Part shown: positions 30,730-39,831 of the stretch, piece by piece
Numbering within the stretch: the first letter of the stretch is position 1
Layout: each line of letters begins with the position of its first letter
Translations under genes and position numbers: made by a program
The notes under the pieces: generated by a model
Databases searched by the model: none
What the model saw: the letters and a program-made list of their open reading frames with translations, nothing else
Told to the model about the DNA's origin: nothing
Assembly: GCA_009829735.1 (NCBI GenBank)
Contig: CM020618.1
Span: 2,106,882-2,170,881, forward strand
Direction: 5' to 3'
Length of the DNA stretch: 64,000 nt
Source of the DNA: Pyropia yezoensis
Taxonomy: Eukaryota; Rhodophyta; Bangiophyceae; Bangiales; Bangiaceae

Positions 30730-31072
30730 TGCATCTGGGGGAGCCTCGGCACGTTGGCCAGGTAGCCCCCCCATACCCCCGAGTGGCCCCGACCCGAGTC
30801 TAACCTCGTCAGGTCGGGGGCCACTATCACTGCTAATTCTATTCCCACTCACTAATCTCACACTCAAATTCTCTCAAATCAAGTCCCTGACAAGTATGCA
30901 AAAACCCATCAGAAATCCCTCTCTCACGTGTGGATAGCGTAGTCCACCGCATCCCAGTGCCGGGCACGGGCCACGGCCGCCAACCATCACCACACGGCGG
31001 GCGTGTTCTGGCACCTGGTGCCCTCTGGTTGTAGTCCCGGGTCGGCGCCAAGTCGGGGCCAGGGATACTACA
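30730..31072 (-). repeat. 3' LTR of element D/F (inner edge sure, outer edge uncertain)
   Basis: Read on the minus strand, a purine tract AGGGAGGGAGCTA is followed at 31072 by TGTAGTATCCC, parallel to the purine tract and TGTAGCAATAT that start the other LTR family here. The outer end is not certain. A TG at 30730 would give 343 bp, similar to the 363-bp LTRs of A/E and B, but its end does not mirror TGTAGT. The region contains a strong hairpin, AGTGGCCCCGACC with GGTCGGGGGCCACT (30782-30825). Confidence 0.5.
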
Positions 31073-31256
31073 TAGCTCCCTCCCTAGTCCGGCACGTCCT
31101 CGGGCCGGACCAGGTGCCACCGTGCACAGCCTCGAGCACGTCCACACCGGTGCCGAGGTCGAGCGTCTTCACCCCGGTCACGATCACCTGCTCCGACTCT
31201 GTCCCCCCCCTTCTCCTTCACCTTGGCCCTCTCGTCCCCCCCGGATTCTGGACGTC

Positions 31257-33374
31257 ATGTCCAGTTCCGAGATCCAAGCTGGGCCCGTGGTTCCGGCGGC
31301 GAGTGTTGCGGAGGAGAACTCGGGTAGTCGCGCCCCTCTCCTGCCTCCGGTTCCTCGGGTGTCGGTGTCGGCGCCGGTCGCCACGGCGGGGACGGATCGG
31401 GTTCCCCCGGCTTCTACGTTGCACCCGGTCGAGACCCCCCCGGTGGGTTTCCCGGAGATGCTTCTTGGGCAGGATCCTCTGGCGGGCCGGCGCTACTCCA
31501 CGGTGGTCGGCAACGCCAGCGCGGCCCAGTGCCAACAGGATTGCTTGGACATCTGGCGCAAGGAACTCCAGCGCGGAGTCTTGACCGAGATGGACAAGAC
31601 TCGTCTTCATACGGCGGATCAGATGCGCCTGGCATAAGACCGCTCACAGAGCTTCTCGGGTTCCTCTTGGGTTGCTCGCCTGGAGGATCTCCCCTTCGCG
31701 CTGGTACTGGATCTACCCTTGACCGAGCGTCGTGTGTCTGCGTCCGTTCTCCGGTGGCCAAAGGAGGAAGGGTACGTCCACCGGGCGCTCAAGGTCTGGG
31801 ACGAGGCGCTCAAGGGGTCGGGGAGCTTGAACTGTGATCCCCGTCCGAGCATGGTCGCTCTGGAGCCGCCCTTCCTGACTCGGAAGTATTCCAAGTTGTC
31901 GCAGGCGCGGGAGCAGGGCGAGCGGCGCGGGCGTCAGCGTGACTTCCTCGTGAGCTGCAACCATCAGGAGTTCTGGAAGCTGGACAACGCTAACCGGGCG
32001 GCGTACTACCCTAAGGTCATCCCGCAGCAGCAGGAAATCGAGATCCCGGTCGGGTTTGCTCCATCCAGCATCCCCTTCACCTTGTACTTCCTGGACGCCT
32101 TGACCCAGGCATCGATCAAGGGCTTCTTCCACTCGATCCCGTACATGATGTACACCTCCGAGATGACGGTCTTGGCAGCCAACCACTGGCTCCACGAGGT
32201 CTTGGTGTCTAACCGGCTTTGGTTTCTCCCCGACCTCCTGATGGTCTGGATTGTCGACAAGTAGACCGTCGACTTCCTGTGCAGCCAGGACGAGGAGTAC
32301 GAGGAGCTCTTCCAGGCGATGATTGACTTCCGGCGTCGGCTGCCGGTGCATAACCGGAGCTTCTTGAACGCGGTTGCCGAGCAGAACAGCCCGCGTCGGG
32401 ATGGCTCCGGTTGGGTGCAGGTGGTCTACCAGTCTTCTCCGGCCAAGGTGCAGCTGGCGACACCGCTTCCGGCGTGGCCGCAGCTAGGCAGCTTTCCTGC
32501 TCCGGTCGCCCTCGATCTTCTGCCAACTGGGCCGCCGGTGCAAGAGTCGGGATGGGCCGCGGCGGTCGATCGGGCGTCTGCGGCGGCTCCTCTTGCTCCT
32601 GTTGCACCTGTCGTCCCGGTGGCTTCGCCTGGACTGTCGCCGGCGCGTTTGCGTCCTGCTCCGTCTGTGCCGGTGCTTCAAGCTCCTCCGGCACCGCACC
32701 TGTCTGCAGCGAGTCTGGGTGTGGCCGTGCGGTCGCCGACTACTCCGGCCGTTCTGCCTCGGGCGCCTTCTTCAAACGTCGGCGGCCCTGTGCCTCCTCT
32801 TGAGTTGGGGACTCCGGTTTCCGGGGCTGTTGTGGACCGTCCGGTAGTGGCATCCTCGGGGCGGTTCGAGATCCCGGCGCCGACTCTACGCCTTACCCGC
32901 TTCCGGGTGCCTGACTGGTACCTGAACCAAGGTGGCCCGACGTGCGACCAGCATGATGTCGGCATGATTGAAGACCAGCTGGATCGTCTTCCTGTGCAAG
33001 TCGAAGGTGTCGGGACTTCTCTGGTGCTGGGCACCTACGCTAGCGTCTTGAACAACGTAGTTGACCGGGTGTTTGCTTGCGCGGACAGCGGCCAGATGTC
33101 GGACAGCCCGGTGGTTGGCGAACTTCTGGCGACCTTGACGCGGCATGGATTGGCCCAGCAGTGGTCAGAGACCTTCACTGGCTTCCAGGGGCGCCGACAG
33201 GCATATCTGGATGAGCGGGAGCGCCCGGCAACTACCGGTACTACTCCGATGGCGTCATACCTGGAAGCGCCTCGCCCACCGCACTACGTCACCCCGCCTT
33301 CCTCCGGGTCCCGTCGTGCCGCTGAGGCAGCGCTGGAGGACGCTCCCGCGGCACAGCGTCCGCGCCGGGAGTAG
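31257..33374 (+). pseudogene. Antisense third ORF of element D/F, two in-frame stops
   Basis: One frame runs for 705 codons from the ATG at 31257 to the stop at 33372-33374, broken only by TAA at 31635-31637 and TAG at 32262-32264. Both could arise from Gln codons by one C-to-T change. It lies on the strand opposite to the element's pol (33526-35344) and converges on it, 151 bp apart. The first 90 residues are Pro/Val/Ala-rich, the middle (about 150-360) looks globular (for example SIPFTLYFLDALTQASIKGF), a Pro/Ala-rich hinge follows, and a helical C-terminal domain ends the protein. The C-terminal part aligns loosely with the end of the antisense protein at 36296-38665. No known family recognised. 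Confidence 0.65.
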
Positions 33375-33525
33375 TACTTGGAGGCAAGGAGGGTGAGAGT
33401 CTTGGGAGGAGCGAGGAGGGAAGAGGCGGAGAGAAGGGTTGCTCGAGCGGGTGCTTGTTTTTCTTGATAGTTCCATGCTTGCATTGCGTGTTTTCCTTGA
33501 TACACCCGTTCCCTTCTTCTAAATC

Positions 33526-35344
33526 CTATTGTTCCGCGTCCGTTGCGGGTGAGCTCGGCTCGTCCCGAGGGTCTTGATCAGCCCCGTCCTCCTCCGAGTC
33601 CGATTCCAGGATCTTGCCGGCTCTGGCCACTGGAGTGCCCTCAATCCCGTTCCGTCGCGTGTAGGCGCAGACGTCCGCGATGGGTAACCGGTTTGAGGGT
33701 TCCCAGGTATCATCTGCCGGGTTAAAACCGAACCAGCGTACTCCCAGGTACAAGCGCCCGTCCCTCCAGGCATGGTCGACAAACTTGACGTAGACATATT
33801 CCCGGCCTTCTTCTTGGGATAGCCAGGGTACTGCGGCCCGCTTGCGCCGGGTCAAGTCCCGCTTGCTTGGCGGTGGAGCTCGGGTGACATGGTCGCTGCT
33901 CACCCGGTACGGGGAGCCATCTACGTCTAGAAGGAAGGTCCAGCCATCCGTATTCAGGATCTCATAAGGTCCATCCGTCTTAGAGTCCAGCTTCCCCCGG
34001 GTCTTGCTATGGTTGTCCACAAAAACCCAGTCGCCACGACCCAGTTCCTTGTTCTTTTCCCGGACTCCCTTGTCATAGTCCCGCTTGTATCGCTCCTGGG
34101 TCTTTGAGATTGACTCCTTGACTCTGGGGAGCAGGAGCTTCAGTTGTTCCAGGAACTCATCCTTGGCCTTGGGACCTGACTTCAATGCAGGCTGGAGACC
34201 GTCTGGTATTCTTTCCAGGGAGAAGTTGGTCAGCCGCCTTGGGGTGACAAAGTCGAGTGGAGCGACCCCCGTTGTCCGGTGAACTCGGGAGTTGTAGGCT
34301 AGAGTGAGGACAGCCAGGAGCTCGTCCCAGTCTTCTTGGTGCTCCTCCACGTAGTGCCGTAGCATGTCCACTAGGGTCCGGTTGAATCGTTCCACTTGGC
34401 CGTTCGTTTGCGGGTGGTACGTCGTGGTGAACAAGTTCTTGATGCCCATCAGGTCACAGACTCCTTGGAAGAACAGGGATGCAAACTGGGGACCATTGTC
34501 TGTTAAGACGGAGTCTGGAGGGCCGTAGGCAGCTATCCAGTACTCGCAGAAGGCTGACGTGACATCCAGAGCCGTAATGGTCCTCAGCGGGATCGCTCGA
34601 GTGAACTTGGAGAACCGGTCACAAATGATGAGCAGGTATATGTTGCCGCTGGATGTTTCAGGTAGGGGCCCCAGGATGTCCATGCTTAAGCTTGCAAAGG
34701 GCTCCGCCGCAGGGAATAGGCGTAGCTTAGAAGTCTTCTTCCTCTGGGTCAACCGGTTCCTTGCACAAGAAACACAAGCCTCCAGGTGCTTATGGACGTC
34801 GCTGGCCATGGTTTCCCAGTAGTAATGTCGTCGCATTGAAGCATACATCCGATTGATACCAGGATGTCCGGCCTGGGGAGACGAGTGCTCCAGGCGTAGG
34901 ATGTCAGCTCGTAGACTTCGGGGTACGTAGACTTGAGATGCCCCATCAAAGGGTGACACCCGTACCAGGAGTCCATCTGTAGACTCGAAGAAACGACTGT
35001 TCCGGTTCAGGTCCATTTGGTGGCGAAGCTCCAAGCATTGAGGATCCGTCAATTGTGCCTCCAGCATCCGGTGAATGGTCACCGGTTGATGAGCTTCAGG
35101 CGTCTCATACAGGGGAGCATGCCAGCCACGTCCGACATTCGGGAGGATGAAACAAGGTATTTCCTCCGGGATAGGACCAGTGTCGGCTGCAGGAGTCTCC
35201 AGCCGGGACATGGTGTCGGCGCAGTGGTGCTCCCTCCCTGCTCTGGTGCACACCTTTTACTTGAATTCCGAAAGGCGGAAGCGCCACCGGGCGACCCTTC
35301 CTTGGCTGCTGTCCATACATAGCAGCCACCTTAGGCTGGCGTGG
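33526..35344 (-). pseudogene. Pol, 3' half of element D/F: RNase H end, integrase, chromodomain
   Basis: The minus frame picks up in RNase H (ASLRWLLCMDSSQGRVARW) directly at the A/E LTR. It has a TAA (in EFK*KV, about 35254-35256) and then continues open for 575 codons. Integrase follows: the zinc-binding H2C2 region (HPGINRMYASMRRHYYWETM, CVSCARN), then catalytic Asp in SMDILGPLP, Asp in LTDNGPQF and Glu in GQVERFNR. The C-terminus is a chromodomain (YVKFVDHAWRDGRLYLGVRW, DDTWEPSNRLP), which places it in the chromovirus branch of Ty3/gypsy. Its upstream half lies at 57305-59100. The junction restores the frame, as described under the insertion finding. Confidence 0.85.
35340..35344. repeat. 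Target-site duplication CGTGG, left copy
   Basis: The five bases next to the A/E 3' LTR are identical to the five next to its 5' LTR at 57305-57309. Five bp is the usual duplication length for Ty3/gypsy integrases. Confidence 0.85.
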
Positions 35345-35707
35345 TGTAGCACAATAGGGATCCGTCGCACGTCCACTCTCAGGGAACACTCACCAAGGGG
35401 GATCGGCACCAACGTCACCGGGAGGCCAAGGTTGCTGTCCTTGGAGCGCAAGCCACGGGACCAAGATGGGAGCCCAAATGGGAGGGGTTTGTTGTTCTAC
35501 CTTGGCCGGCGGTGGATTCGCCACCGGCCCCCTCGTTATAAACCCTCGGAGACACTACTAACTACCCTCCACCCCAAGATGCAAGTCCCTCTGGTCATAC
35601 GTAACTTATAGATACCGTGACCAGTACGGACTCCCAAATTGAAAGTTAAGGGTTAGAAGTAGCCCCCCTAATATTAGGGTCACAATACGGACATCCATAT
35701 TGCTACA
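35345..35707 (-). repeat. 3' LTR of element A/E, 363 bp
   Basis: The minus-strand sequence starts TGTAGCAATATGG and ends ATTGTGCTACA, so the ends form a 7-bp inverted repeat TGTAGCA/TGCTACA. It is preceded on the minus strand by the polypurine tract TAAGGGGGGGATA (35708-35720). It contains the same TTTATAACG TATA-like motif as the other copies. Confidence 0.92.
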
Positions 35708-36183
35708 TATCCCCCCCTTAGATTCGGCCCGTCCTCAGGTCGAGTTGCATTCGGAGTTCCGAATGTAAGTGGGTCGCGTGACCGTTTACCAGTCGGGTGG
35801 GGCTTTGCGCCCCGTCGCGACAGACACCCCTTTTCGAGGTTGTCTGAGGGGGGTGCCCCCCTTTGTGTGGTACACACACGATCCGTTTTCCGGACCGTTA
35901 GATTCCTGATGCGGGTTTCTGTTCACGCCCCCCCTTTCCGAGGGGTGGTGCAAGCGGATCCGCCACCAGGCGTCTGGTGGTAGGGAGGCCCCTATCGTAT
36001 GGACGATCGAGTGGTGGGCTGGGGTTGCCCGCGTTGCGCGGGGGCGGTTGGGGGTGACCCCCCCTCGATTACCCCGTGTGGGGGGGGCGTGGCCCCGCCC
36101 CAGGTGCCTGGCGGGAGCGCCCTCGTAGCTCGGCTGGCGCGGGTCGTCCCGCGCTTCCCTATCGCTGGTGCCCAGCTGTGTGG

Positions 36184-36207
36184 TTATAAGCGCGGGCGCC
36201 CGCGCTT
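36184..36207 (+). promoter_or_regulatory. Candidate promoter of the antisense ORF
   Basis: TTATAAG (36184-36190) runs into the perfect 20-bp palindrome AAGCGCGGGCGCCCGCGCTT (36188-36207), about 110 bp before the ATG at 36296. The copy in element B keeps ATAAGCGCGGG at the equivalent place but has lost the palindrome. Confidence 0.35.
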
Positions 36208-36295
36208 CCCTGGCTCGTCCGCGCGAGCGTTCCTCGTACCGGGTCGAGCCGGCCTCGGCTTTTCTGCACGGGGCGCCCCTGCTTCCCCGGTCATC

Positions 36296-38665
36296 ATGTC
36301 AGATCCCCAGGTACCCGGGGGTGAGGACGACCTCCTGCTTGAGGAGGAGGAGGAGGTGATGGTGGACGACGTTCCCGTCGCTGCCATCGCCGCCGAGTGT
36401 TTCTTGGCGAGCTCGCCCGAAGACGAGGGCGACCGGGTGACCGTTCGCGTGGCTCCGGACGGTGCTCCGGGCGGTTTGTCGTCCGTGTGCAGCGGCACGA
36501 CGGCTCCGTCGGGTGGCGGGCAACCGCGGGTAGCTGCTGCGTCTACCCCTACTCCTCCGGCGGCCCGGATGGCTCCTGTCGCCGGTGCCGGCGCGGCTCA
36601 ACCTCAAGACGGCGTCGCCGGCGTGTCGGGCGGTTATGGTGGCACCCTGACCGGGACGGCGGGTCAAGACGGCGCGGGTGCCCGCCCGGGTGGTTCATCC
36701 GCGGCTGCGGGTGACGGGTCTACCCCTGCTGCCCCCGAGGTGCCCACGTCGGGCTCGGGTGGCGGCGTTGCTCTGCCCGCGGTGCCGCGGGCGTCTGGTG
36801 GTCAAGGTGGGTCTACACCGATGGCAGTCGACTCCGGTAGTTACTCCGGGCGGGCGCCCGCCCTTCTTCTTCCTCCTCGGCCCCGTGCACCTCCGGCACC
36901 TGCTCATCTGCCGGTGGGGCACCCCCCGGCGCCCCCGATTCTTCCTGGTCCTGCCCGGGTTGCCCCGTTGGGTGGCGGCGTCGCCTTGGCGGCGGGTCGA
37001 CCCGCCATGTCGATGTCCGACTTGGTGGCTCGGGTCCGAGGCCTGACTGTGCAAGAGTCAATGGAGTCCGATGGGCGGATGCGGGTGGACTTCCACCAGC
37101 CGCGTTACCGTGGAGAGTCCTCCCGGCGCGTCAAGGTGGACCCGAGTTGGGAGCGGGAGTTGGTGCGGCTGGTCAACCAGCCGAACGCGGTGCGGGTAGA
37201 ACACCATTGGATCCTGAGTCAGCCGGACGACCGGCATGCGCAGCTCTGGCGCACCCGGGTGGGACGGGGTGAGGTCTACCTCGACCCCGCCTTCGGGGTG
37301 TGCGACCTGATTGCCCCCGCGTTGCCGCGGGAGGTTGACTACCCGGCTAGTGCTCGGGGGATTGCGGCGGCGGCGGAGCCGGTTGCGTTTGGGGAGACGG
37401 TGGGCGATACTGGTCGGTATCCCGACTTTGGTTACTACCCGGGGGTATCCCCGTATCTGTCGTTGACGGCTCCCTACCCGCCTATGGCGGGGTTGAAGTC
37501 GGCGTCGAGCTGGCGACGTAACCATGGTGTCATGGCGGATGCGTTCCGCACCGATATAACGTGTGCGTTGCAGACCGGCAACGGTCGTGCACCGGTATAC
37601 ACTCCCGTCCGCCCGCCTCTATGGCAGGAGGGGTGGGAACCCGCCCCTGCTTTCCGGTTTGACACCGGTTCCTGTCCCCGATACTTCGGGAGTGTGTTGG
37701 CCTCCCGGCCGGTCCACCCGTTGCAGGGTACCTTCACCCTTGAGGTTACCCTCGGGCAGGCTTCCTCCTTCTTGCTGTCCGTCCGCCGGCAGGGGCGCCT
37801 GTTTCATCTTCCGACGGGTGTCCGTCGGCACATCGCGCAGTTGGGCGTGGACCTGATAGCCGCCAAGACCGGGTTGGCCCGGGAGTTCGAAGCCCTGCTG
37901 GCTGTTCACGATGCCGTGAACTGGGCTGGGGTGCTAGCCCTTCCCCCGTACCGGGACCCGCAGGCTGGGGCTACCCCCTTGCCTCGTCACTCGTTGTGTA
38001 TCCGGCGTACTCAGCCGGGTGAGCCCAATTGCCATGGGTGGGCGTCCACCGAGGCTGTTGCTGACCTGGGTATTCCCATGGTTATCCATGACCCTCTTCA
38101 GGTCCTTGCCCCGTGGTTCGGTAACCCGATACCGGCGGCGGTTGGCCGTCGTCCCCGAGAGTGGGGCTCTGCGGGTGGGGAGCGTGAGGTGTCCCGTCGT
38201 CGGGCGGAGCCCCGCCGGGGTTACGGTGGAGCCCCTTCGGTGGGGTCCTACCGGGCCTCATATCAGGCGCCACCGGCTCCGGTGGTGGCCGTGTCCGCCC
38301 CTGTGGCTCCTCTGGCTGCGCCAGTGTCACCTCCCGTCCCTGTCATGCATGACGGGGGTCCCCGTCTCTGGTATGAGGGCGTTGACGCCCTTGTTGCCCG
38401 CGCAATGCGGGAGGGTCTCTCTGTTAGCTGGGGGGATATCCCCCCAGGTGCTGCGCTGGTTGGGTCAGCGCGTTGCTTCGGTGGTGTGCTTGACCGCCTC
38501 CAGACAGCTCTGGAGGACGTGGAGGCTGGCCGCAGCACCCTCGTCCAGCTATGCACCGAGGTAACTCGGGTGATTGACCGTCGTGAGATAGCCGACCGGT
38601 GGAGCACGGAGGTATACGCGTTTACGCGTGAGTGGCCTCCCTCGGGCAGTGGGTCTACCCACTGA
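36296..38665 (+). CDS. Antisense third ORF of chromovirus A/E, intact, unknown function
   Basis: 789 codons open on the strand opposite to gag-pol, between pol and the 3' LTR. The frame is open back to 35999, but I start at 36296 because MSDPQV is kept in the element B copy (MSYPQV at 49098) and sequence upstream is not. The protein has an acidic start (DDLLLEEEEE), then Gly/Ala/Pro-rich linker to about residue 237. A folded-looking domain of about 400 residues starts MSMSDLVARVRGLTVQ and includes LVRLVNQPNAVRVEHHW, RTDITCALQTGNG and FTLEVTLGQASSFLLSVRRQ. A Pro/Val/Ala hinge follows (about 645-685), and then a helical C-terminus (VLDRLQTALEDVEAG). I see no enzyme motif, zinc finger or membrane segment, and no resemblance to env. 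It converges on pol, 454 bp away. Confidence 0.75.
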   Translation: MSDPQVPGGEDDLLLEEEEEVMVDDVPVAAIAAECFLASSPEDEGDRVTVRVAPDGAPGGLSSVCSGTTAPSGGGQPRVAAASTPTPPAARMAPVAGAGAAQPQDGVAGVSGGYGGTLTGTAGQDGAGARPGGSSAAAGDGSTPAAPEVPTSGSGGGVALPAVPRASGGQGGSTPMAVDSGSYSGRAPALLLPPRPRAPPAPAHLPVGHPPAPPILPGPARVAPLGGGVALAAGRPAMSMSDLVARVRGLTVQESMESDGRMRVDFHQPRYRGESSRRVKVDPSWERELVRLVNQPNAVRVEHHWILSQPDDRHAQLWRTRVGRGEVYLDPAFGVCDLIAPALPREVDYPASARGIAAAAEPVAFGETVGDTGRYPDFGYYPGVSPYLSLTAPYPPMAGLKSASSWRRNHGVMADAFRTDITCALQTGNGRAPVYTPVRPPLWQEGWEPAPAFRFDTGSCPRYFGSVLASRPVHPLQGTFTLEVTLGQASSFLLSVRRQGRLFHLPTGVRRHIAQLGVDLIAAKTGLAREFEALLAVHDAVNWAGVLALPPYRDPQAGATPLPRHSLCIRRTQPGEPNCHGWASTEAVADLGIPMVIHDPLQVLAPWFGNPIPAAVGRRPREWGSAGGEREVSRRRAEPRRGYGGAPSVGSYRASYQAPPAPVVAVSAPVAPLAAPVSPPVPVMHDGGPRLWYEGVDALVARAMREGLSVSWGDIPPGAALVGSARCFGGVLDRLQTALEDVEAGRSTLVQLCTEVTRVIDRREIADRWSTEVYAFTREWPPSGSGSTH

Positions 38666-39119
38666 GAAGTGTTATTGTTTGTACGGGAGAGGGACCCGGT
38701 GGCCCTTATGGTGGCCGGGTAGTAGTGAGTCTAAACTCATCCCCTTCGGGGGCATTGCTTGCCTCTGTTTGTTGCCCTGGGGAGTACCCCTTCTGGCTCA
38801 GTGGTGACTTGCCTCCCGTCCAACTTCTTCCGGTTGGTTCATGCTTGGGGAGGTCATCCTCCCTCACTATGCGTCTTGGCTTGGGGAGGTTATCCTCCCT
38901 TGTAAGCCCCCTAGTTACTTCGATATTATCGGAGTTAGCCTTTACCTTTAAGTTAACTGATTAAGGTTCAGGTTTTACTTAGTTACCTAAGCTTGGTTCG
39001 ACTTAGAAACCTAAGTCTGATTTGACTTAGAAACCTAAGTCTTCCGTAACCATGTCACACCCTACTTAGTAAGTATAAGCCTCACCCCCCAACAGCCGAA
39101 GTCGGTGTCGGTTGGGTTG
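38666..39119. other. AT-richer spacer between antisense ORF and pol of A/E
   Basis: Mirror copy of 46197-46653. Contains the same three hairpins (CTAAGTC/GACTTAG type, about 38990-39042) between the two convergent stop codons. Confidence 0.6.
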
Positions 39120-39249
39120 TTACAGTAGGCGTCGTCGCCTCATGTAAGGCATGAGGAGCTGGCGGGGTATATTTGCCGCCTGTTCCCAGGTGGGTGAGTC
39201 GTATCCGACCCACATAACGTTGACGTACCAGGGTCCTGTTAGGTCCGGG
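39120..39249 (-). pseudogene. 3' end of the A/E pol gene
   Basis: The reverse complement matches the last 130 bases of the element B pol (46067-46196), including the chromodomain end and the TAA at 39120-39122. It is cut at 39249, where the LTR of element B begins. Confidence 0.8.
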
Positions 39250-39612
39250 TGTAGCAATATGGTTGTCCGTATTGTGACCCTAATATCAGGGGGGCTACTT
39301 CTAACCCTTAACTTTCAATTTGATAGTTCGTACTGGTCACGGTATCTATAAGTTACGTATGACCAGAGGGACTTGCATCTTGGGGTGGAGGGTAGTTAGT
39401 AGTGTCTCCGAGGGTTTATAACGAGGGGGCCGGTGGCGAATCCACCGCCGGCCAAGGTAGAACAACAAACCCCTCCCATTTGGGCTCCCATCTTGGTCCC
39501 GTGGCTTGCGCTCCAAGGACAGCAACCTTGGCCTCCCGGTGACGTTGGTGCCGATCCCCCTTGGTGAGTGTTCCCTGAGAGTGGACGTGCGACGGATCCC
39601 TATTGTGCTACA
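39250..39612 (+). repeat. 5' LTR of element B, 363 bp
   Basis: TGTAGCAATATGG to ATTGTGCTACA. A TATA-like TTTATAACG lies at about 39415-39423, so U3 is about 190 bp. The LTR also contains the long GC-rich block CCGGTGGCGAATCCACCGCC, an inverted repeat that may form the leader hairpin. Confidence 0.92.
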
Positions 39613-39613
39613 T

Positions 39614-39631
39614 TGGTGGAGCAGCAGGGGA
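39614..39631 (+). other. Primer-binding site of element B
   Basis: TGGTGGAGCAGCAGGGGA starts two bases after the LTR. TGG pairs with the CCA tail of a tRNA; the implied tRNA 3' end is CTGCTGCTCCACCA-like. The same 18 bases follow the A/E 5' LTR (minus, 56922-56939) and the LTR of element G (59500-59517). I cannot name the tRNA from memory. Confidence 0.7.
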
Positions 39632-39831
39632 CGGGTTTCCGTCACCCTTGTGGTGACGCCGTCTTCGGCCCTGGCACACGGATAGGGATCCGGTCCTTTT
39701 CTTGTACTCGTGGTGTTGCGACCTGATCGATTGTGTTGAGAGTTTACCTGTGACTGTGATCTACTGTTACTCTCCCCAATCTACCCCCTCGCTCTCTTGT
39801 TCGTGGTGATTGATACGTCGGTTGACTGATT

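Noticed and set aside
31030-31072. 43-bp segment TGTAGT...ACTACA as a tiny complete LTR
   Set aside because: Too short to hold promoter, R and U5; the inverted ends are probably coincidental within the D/F 3' LTR.
36296-38665. Antisense ORF as a retroviral envelope gene
   Set aside because: No signal peptide, membrane span or furin-like site, and it is on the strand opposite to gag-pol.
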